A stretch of DNA of 24,383 bases from VBDM01 sp035317085 (GTDB lineage Bacteria; Pseudomonadota; Gammaproteobacteria; Burkholderiales; SG8-39). The notes beneath the pieces are model-generated. The model saw nothing but the letters and a program-made list of their open reading frames with translations, had not been told where the DNA came from and ran no database searches. Made by a program: the position numbers and the translations under genes. Shown piece by piece: positions 20,795-24,383 of this stretch (the stretch's first letter is position 1; every line of letters starts with the position of its first letter). The stretch covers positions 1 through 24,383 of the forward strand of contig DATHHS010000092.1 of NCBI GenBank assembly GCA_035317085.1. Reading direction: 5' to 3'.

Positions 20795-21916
20795 TCACTC
20801 CGGGAAATCGGCCGCAAACGATCGGAGCAGCCCGGGGTCATACAAGGCTCTTTCCACGATTACGATCAGGATTGCGTCGGGCTTCGCGGCCACGATCGGC
20901 TGAAAATCGATTCCGCCCTCCCGGTGATACGACCAGATCACCCTTGCGACCGATTCATCGGCGATCAGAAAGCGCAAGGCTATCTTCGCGAACGAGTCGC
21001 CCACCACATAGAGCGTGCGGCCGGTGCGCCCTTCCCGGACCCATTGCTCCGTGTTGAACTGCCCGCCCGCGGGATGGTCGTTCGCCACTTCGCGGCTGTA
21101 CTGCGACGCGGGGAAGTCCACCGCTTGATATTGCTCCGTCAGGATGGAGGACAATCCCAGGAACTGGGCGAGGTCTCCGCTGCAGGTCTTGGTCGACAAG
21201 GAAGGCTCGGGCAGCCTCGGGCAGAGGCTTCCTGCAGGGCACACGCCCTCGAGAAGTGCACGCGAAACACGCCAGAACCCGATATCGCTCCAGTGGGTGT
21301 CCGTCTTGAAATAAACCCGCTCCTTCGCCTTCCACGCCTTGAGCAGCGGCCGCAGATCCAGGACCTTGACGTGGCGTTTGCTCCCAAGCGCGAGCATGAG
21401 CTCGCTGTAGAGGTCGCAATGCCCGAGCGCTCCCAGTTGCCCCGGCATGTATTCCGGATATATCGTTTCCTTGTTCGGCGCGATGGCGAACAGCACGGGC
21501 ACGTTGCCGGCCGCGGCGTGGGCCGCAAGACGGTCCAGGCGATCGGCAAACGACCGCGCATCCGCCGAAGACGGGCCGCAGCTTGGAGCGCCATATCTGG
21601 ATTTCCAGTATTGCGAGTAGTACAGCCAGCCGTCCCGGCCGATCGCGACGCGGCGATTGTACCGAAGCGCGTATTTGAGCAGGTTCCATCCGGTCGTCAG
21701 GTGTTCCCTCAAGCCAAAATGATCCCGGAGAAATCGCTCGAGGTTCCCGGAAAAAGCGCTCCAGCCGCTCCACTGTCCCGGCCATGCAGGCATCGGTTCG
21801 AGCACGCGCTTCTCGCCGATCGAAACCCCTGCGCCGCCGGAGAGAAGCTGGACCGTCGCCGGCGTCAGCAGCGCAAGCAGGAAACCCAGGGCGCCCAGCT
21901 TGTGGAGTCTGCACAT
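20795..21916 (-). CDS. AlgJ/AlgX-like SGNH O-acetyltransferase
   Basis: A 373-residue protein with an N-terminal membrane anchor or signal (LGALGFLLALLTPATVQLL) and a periplasmic SGNH-type domain. Visible motifs are RDGWLYY, FAIAPNKETIYPEYMP, the Asp-His pair D206-T-H208 (FKTDTHWSDIG), and the nucleophile Ser308 in VVGDSFAKI. These match alginate O-acetylation AlgJ/AlgX relatives, which transfer acetyl groups to an exported polysaccharide. It starts 3 nt after the AlgI-like stop, so the two are co-translated. No alginate or cellulose synthesis gene is in the window; the acceptor glycan is unknown. Confidence 0.87.
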   Translation of the reverse strand: MCRLHKLGALGFLLALLTPATVQLLSGGAGVSIGEKRVLEPMPAWPGQWSGWSAFSGNLERFLRDHFGLREHLTTGWNLLKYALRYNRRVAIGRDGWLYYSQYWKSRYGAPSCGPSSADARSFADRLDRLAAHAAAGNVPVLFAIAPNKETIYPEYMPGQLGALGHCDLYSELMLALGSKRHVKVLDLRPLLKAWKAKERVYFKTDTHWSDIGFWRVSRALLEGVCPAGSLCPRLPEPSLSTKTCSGDLAQFLGLSSILTEQYQAVDFPASQYSREVANDHPAGGQFNTEQWVREGRTGRTLYVVGDSFAKIALRFLIADESVARVIWSYHREGGIDFQPIVAAKPDAILIVIVERALYDPGLLRSFAADFPE

Positions 21917-21919
21917 CGT

Positions 21920-23338
21920 TCAGAAACGAAAGTAGAGAAAAGCGTTGTAGGTGCCGCCCGCGAGCGCCATGGCAGCCAGGACCAGCAACAGCATCAGGCT
22001 TGCGGCCTCGCCCCATTGCACCCATGCGGAGGATAGCGCCGGCGCGAGGCGGCCCCCGGCGAGCGAAAGCCGCGCCCCGTACAGCGCTCTCAGCGGCGTG
22101 GCCAATGCCGCCGCGATCGTGAGCCACATCACATGCCAGGGTTCTACCTCGACCATGCCGGCGGGAACCGAAGCCTGGCAAGTGCCGCCGAGGCAGAACA
22201 GCGCCTCCAGATATCCCAGGGCGTGAGGCAGCGTGGCCGACCTGAAGAACACCCACCCGATCATGACGACAAGGAGCGCGTAGCCGTGGCGCAACGGGGT
22301 CCAGCGCCCTTCCAGGGCCGTGCCGAAGCGGGTGCGCTCCAGAATCAGGAAGGCGCCGTGATACAGGCCCCACACGACGAAGTTCCAGCTCGCCCCGTGC
22401 CAGAGTCCGCAGAGCAGGAACACGATCAGGAGATTGAGGAAGGTCCTGGAGCGCGAGACGCGGTTTCCGCCCAGCGGGATGTAGAGGTAATCGCGAAACC
22501 AGGTCGACAGCGAAATATGCCAGCGGCGCCAGAAATCGGTGATCGAAGTCGAGCAATACGGCAGGTCGAAATTCTTCGGGTAGGTCATTCCCAGCACCCG
22601 TCCCATCCCCATGGCCATGTTCGAGTAGCCGGCAAAGTCGAAATAGAGCTGGAAGGTGTACGCGATGACGCCGAGCCAGGCGAGCCCGGCGGTGAGGGAT
22701 TCCGGAACCGTATTGAATGCGGCATCCGCCAGGGGGCCAACGTTGTCCGCGATCAGCACCTTCTGCGCGAGGCCGACGACGATCTGCCGCGCGCCCGAGT
22801 ACGCCTTCTCCCAGGTATGAACGCGGTGGCGAATCTCGCCGCAGATGTCCTTGAAACGGATGATAGGGCCCGCGATCAGCTGCGGGAACATGGAAAGATA
22901 AACCGCGAGCGACAGGACGTTCCGCTCGGCCGTGGCGCTCCGGCGGTAAACGTCGACGAGGTAGGAGATCGAATGAAACGTGTAAAACGAGATGCCGGCG
23001 GGGAGGTGATTGGGCAGAGAGCGGGCGTCTTCGAAAAAGGGGCCCAGCAGAAATTCCGCGTACTTGAAGAAGGCAATGCCGCATAGGTTGCCTGCGACAC
23101 CGGCGGCGAGGGCCGCCTTCCTTCGCCTTCCATCGAGCGGGTCGATCAGCCGGCCGCACGCGTAATTGAACGCCAGGTAGGCGAGCAGGACGAGAACATA
23201 AACACCCTCGCCCCAGGAATAGAACAGCAGGCTGGCGACGAACAGGACGAGGTTTTTCGCTCTTGCCGGGACGAGGAAATAAAGAACGAGAAAAGCGGGG
23301 AAGAAATAAAAGAGAAACGAAATGCTGCTGAAGCCCAT
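21920..23338 (-). CDS. AlgI-like MBOAT O-acyltransferase
   Basis: A 472-residue polytopic membrane protein that passes acetyl groups across the inner membrane to its periplasmic partner. Family features are VLYFLVP..KN..L..ASLLFYSWGE, GISFYTFHSISYLVDVYR, FPQLIAGPI.RF, DFAGYSNMAMGMGR..G, FW.RWHISLS.WFRDYLYIPLGG with His274, and LLCGLWHGASWNFVVWG with catalytic His314. Length is normal. It is first in a two-gene operon with the AlgJ-like protein. TATACT on the minus strand at 23376-23371 is a candidate -10, 32 nt before the ATG. Confidence 0.93.
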   Translation of the reverse strand: MGFSSISFLFYFFPAFLVLYFLVPARAKNLVLFVASLLFYSWGEGVYVLVLLAYLAFNYACGRLIDPLDGRRRKAALAAGVAGNLCGIAFFKYAEFLLGPFFEDARSLPNHLPAGISFYTFHSISYLVDVYRRSATAERNVLSLAVYLSMFPQLIAGPIIRFKDICGEIRHRVHTWEKAYSGARQIVVGLAQKVLIADNVGPLADAAFNTVPESLTAGLAWLGVIAYTFQLYFDFAGYSNMAMGMGRVLGMTYPKNFDLPYCSTSITDFWRRWHISLSTWFRDYLYIPLGGNRVSRSRTFLNLLIVFLLCGLWHGASWNFVVWGLYHGAFLILERTRFGTALEGRWTPLRHGYALLVVMIGWVFFRSATLPHALGYLEALFCLGGTCQASVPAGMVEVEPWHVMWLTIAAALATPLRALYGARLSLAGGRLAPALSSAWVQWGEAASLMLLLVLAAMALAGGTYNAFLYFRF

Positions 23339-23370
23339 GTCTCATTCCGGCCCGGCGACGACGTGCCGCC

Positions 23371-23376
23371 AGTATA
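23371..23376 (-). promoter_or_regulatory. -10-like element of the algI-algJ pair
   Basis: TATACT on the minus strand lies 32 nt upstream of the AlgI-like ATG. The hexamer 17 nt further upstream (AGTCCG) is a poor -35, so an activator may be needed. Confidence 0.35.
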
Positions 23377-23466
23377 GGGTAGCGGTCGCGCAACGGACTT
23401 CGCCCGCAGTACACCGACAAATCCCCGATTAACAGACCCAAGGGAGTGATTGCACGGCCTAAACGG

Positions 23467-23498
23467 GCACTAGTGCACCTTCCAGCGTGCGCTAGCGC
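23467..23498. promoter_or_regulatory. Paired 10-bp palindromes with CTAG cores (possible operator)
   Basis: GCACTAGTGC (23467-23476) and GCGCTAGCGC (23489-23498) are both perfect palindromes. Their centres are 22 bp apart, about two helical turns. CTAG is generally rare in proteobacterial genomes. The spacing fits two dimers of a regulator on one DNA face. Confidence 0.4.
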
Positions 23499-23666
23499 CT
23501 GGACAATGAACGAAAGTTGTGAACCTGACTCATACGTGGGCTACCGCACGGACCACAGCACAAGGGATTAGGTAGCCAAGCCCCGCGCCAGTGTGATTGC
23601 ACCCAAGAGTGTGAATACGGGCAGAGGATCCGCAAGGATCGACGCAGCAATCACGGTAAGTTCCCA

Positions 23667-24275
23667 TTGAAAATCATTGACAGGGGTCTTGTTTATCGGG
23701 CGTTTCTGACGATCGCGCTCGCGATAGCTTTGATCGTATCCGGTTCGGCGGCAGCGGCACCCAACGGCGGTGTGGGACTGGTTGAAGACGGTGCCGGGAT
23801 TGCGACATCGAAGCAGGCACGGCCGGCCGATGCCTGACTCAATCGCGATGCGCTCGATCTCAACGTGTACGGGTTCGCGTATCACCCCGATCGCGAAACC
23901 GTTCACCGCAGGCACCTCGACAACGAAGTCAATCCCGGGCTCGCCCTTCACTACGAGTTGGTCAATAACCCGCTGGGCATCACCTTTGCCGAGGCGGGCA
24001 TCTACGACGATTCGGGGCGAAACTGGGCGAAGTTTGCGGCGCTCGGCTACCAATTCAAATTCGGCGAGCGCTGGAGGATCGGCGGCGCACTCGCCGTTCT
24101 CGACAGCCACACCTACAACCGCGGCGTAGCCGTCATCGGCATGTTCCCGCTGATTACCTACGATATGGGCAAAGTCAAACTGAACGCGGTGTACATTCCG
24201 AAATTCCAGAAATACAACGACGTCGCGGCCTTCGGGTTTTACATCAGCATTCCGTTTGGGCAGCTGACGGAGTAG
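23667..24275 (+). pseudogene. PagP-like outer-membrane acyltransferase interrupted by an in-frame TGA
   Basis: One frame runs from TTG 23667 to TAG 24273 and is broken only by TGA at 23835-23837 (codon 57). The first part is a signal peptide (MKIIDRGLVYRAFLTIALAI... ending SAAAA). The second part has alternating beta-barrel character and ends in AFGFYISIPF with a terminal-strand aromatic pattern. It resembles PagP: a His in AYHPDR (codon 73), an Asp-Ser pair in YDDSGRNW (codons 115-116), NPGLAL, LGYQF and YIPK. In E. coli PagP the His33 to Ser77 spacing is 44; here it is 43. PagP moves palmitate to lipid A. The start has only a weak ribosome site. Either this is a recent pseudogene, or translation reads through or restarts (GTG 23865, without signal peptide). 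Confidence 0.65.
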
Positions 24276-24290
24276 TCAGTTCGGAAGCGA

Positions 24291-24383
24291 CGGCGTGCGC
24301 TCGCAGCGCTGCTCGATGTTGGTCGAGAACGGGACATCAAGGTTATTTTCGTATATCAAGGTCTATCCACTGAATCAATGGCA
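24291..24383 (+). pseudogene. Prx5-like gene remnant, truncated at window edge
   Basis: Bases 24291-24330 match 20581-20620 of the peroxiredoxin gene at 32 of 40 positions in the same reading frame, giving GVRSQRCSMLVENG against GMRSQRYSMLVENG. Similarity is lost just after ENG in this frame; a neighbouring frame reads IKVIFV, which could be a frameshifted continuation. Nothing upstream resembles the rest of a peroxiredoxin, since the preceding bases belong to the PagP-like gene. It is therefore a fragment left by duplication or deletion. Only a short match supports this. Confidence 0.45.

Larger units (their letters stand above)
23339..23666. other. Intergenic region between algI-like and pagP-like genes
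   Basis: A 328-bp divergent intergenic region. It contains a -10-like TATACT for the minus-strand operon, two CTAG-core palindromes (23467-23498), and the 10-mer GTGATTGCAC twice (near 23446 and 23593). No convincing gene, terminator or RNA was recognised. Confidence 0.6.

Noticed and set aside
20955..23441. Long minus-strand open frame (828 codons) across algI and algJ
   Set aside because: Off-frame shadow of two well-recognised genes.
23835..23837. TGA as a selenocysteine codon in the PagP-like gene
   Set aside because: No selenoprotein belongs to this family, the residue is not near the putative active site, and no clear SECIS-like hairpin follows the codon.
23568..24110. Minus-strand open frame (180 codons) opposite the PagP-like gene
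   Set aside because: The plus-strand frame has a signal peptide and barrel motifs; this one has none.

Overview
The window looks like a GC-rich betaproteobacterial chromosome. This is inferred from the gene families and their order (aat-bpt-pyrD-rsxB-nth-DUF1841, an MSHA-type pilus cluster, an AlgI/AlgJ pair). No rRNA or tRNA marker is present, so genus cannot be given. No prophage, plasmid, CRISPR array or transposase was recognised.

Layout. (1) About 1-6258, minus strand: an MSHA-like type IV pilus cluster, read right to left as mshE (c-di-GMP-type assembly ATPase), mshG (platform), an MshF-like protein carrying a prepilin leader, mshA (major pilin), mshC, mshD and mshO (minor pilins; mshO runs off the left edge). 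A sigma54-like site precedes mshA, and a strong intrinsic terminator follows it, which should keep the minor pilins below the major pilin. (2) 6395-8275, minus: a PglL-type O-oligosaccharyltransferase directly upstream, a good candidate for glycosylating the pilin. (3) 8388-14083, plus: a Zn-ribbon NUDIX hydrolase, a Tat-exported Rieske protein, and a tightly packed housekeeping run: aat and bpt (N-degron aminoacyl transferases), pyrD, a soluble RsxB-like ferredoxin, nth and DUF1841. (4) 14087-15618, minus: two small periplasmic cytochromes c and an N-acetylmuramoyl-L-alanine amidase. (5) 15705-18173, plus: a MoxR ATPase, a CoxE-like VWA protein and a DUF4189 protein. (6) 18281-20077, minus: a second, orphan GspE/PilB-type ATPase. 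(7) 20195-20701, plus: a Prx5 peroxiredoxin with a clear terminator. (8) 20795-23338, minus: an AlgI/AlgJ-like O-acetylation pair. (9) 23339-24383: a regulatory-looking intergenic region with two CTAG palindromes, then a PagP-like outer-membrane gene interrupted by an in-frame TGA, then a short peroxiredoxin-like remnant at the right edge.

Three REP-like palindromic elements sit at gene borders. One apparently supplies the ribosome-binding region of the CoxE-like gene. Three genes (pyrD, amidase, second GspE) show a -10-like hexamer ending exactly 6 nt before the start codon, which suggests leaderless transcripts. I did not find a convincing wholly new system. The points most worth checking are the interrupted PagP-like gene, the MSHA cluster regulation with its adjacent glycosyltransferase, and the REP-embedded translation start.
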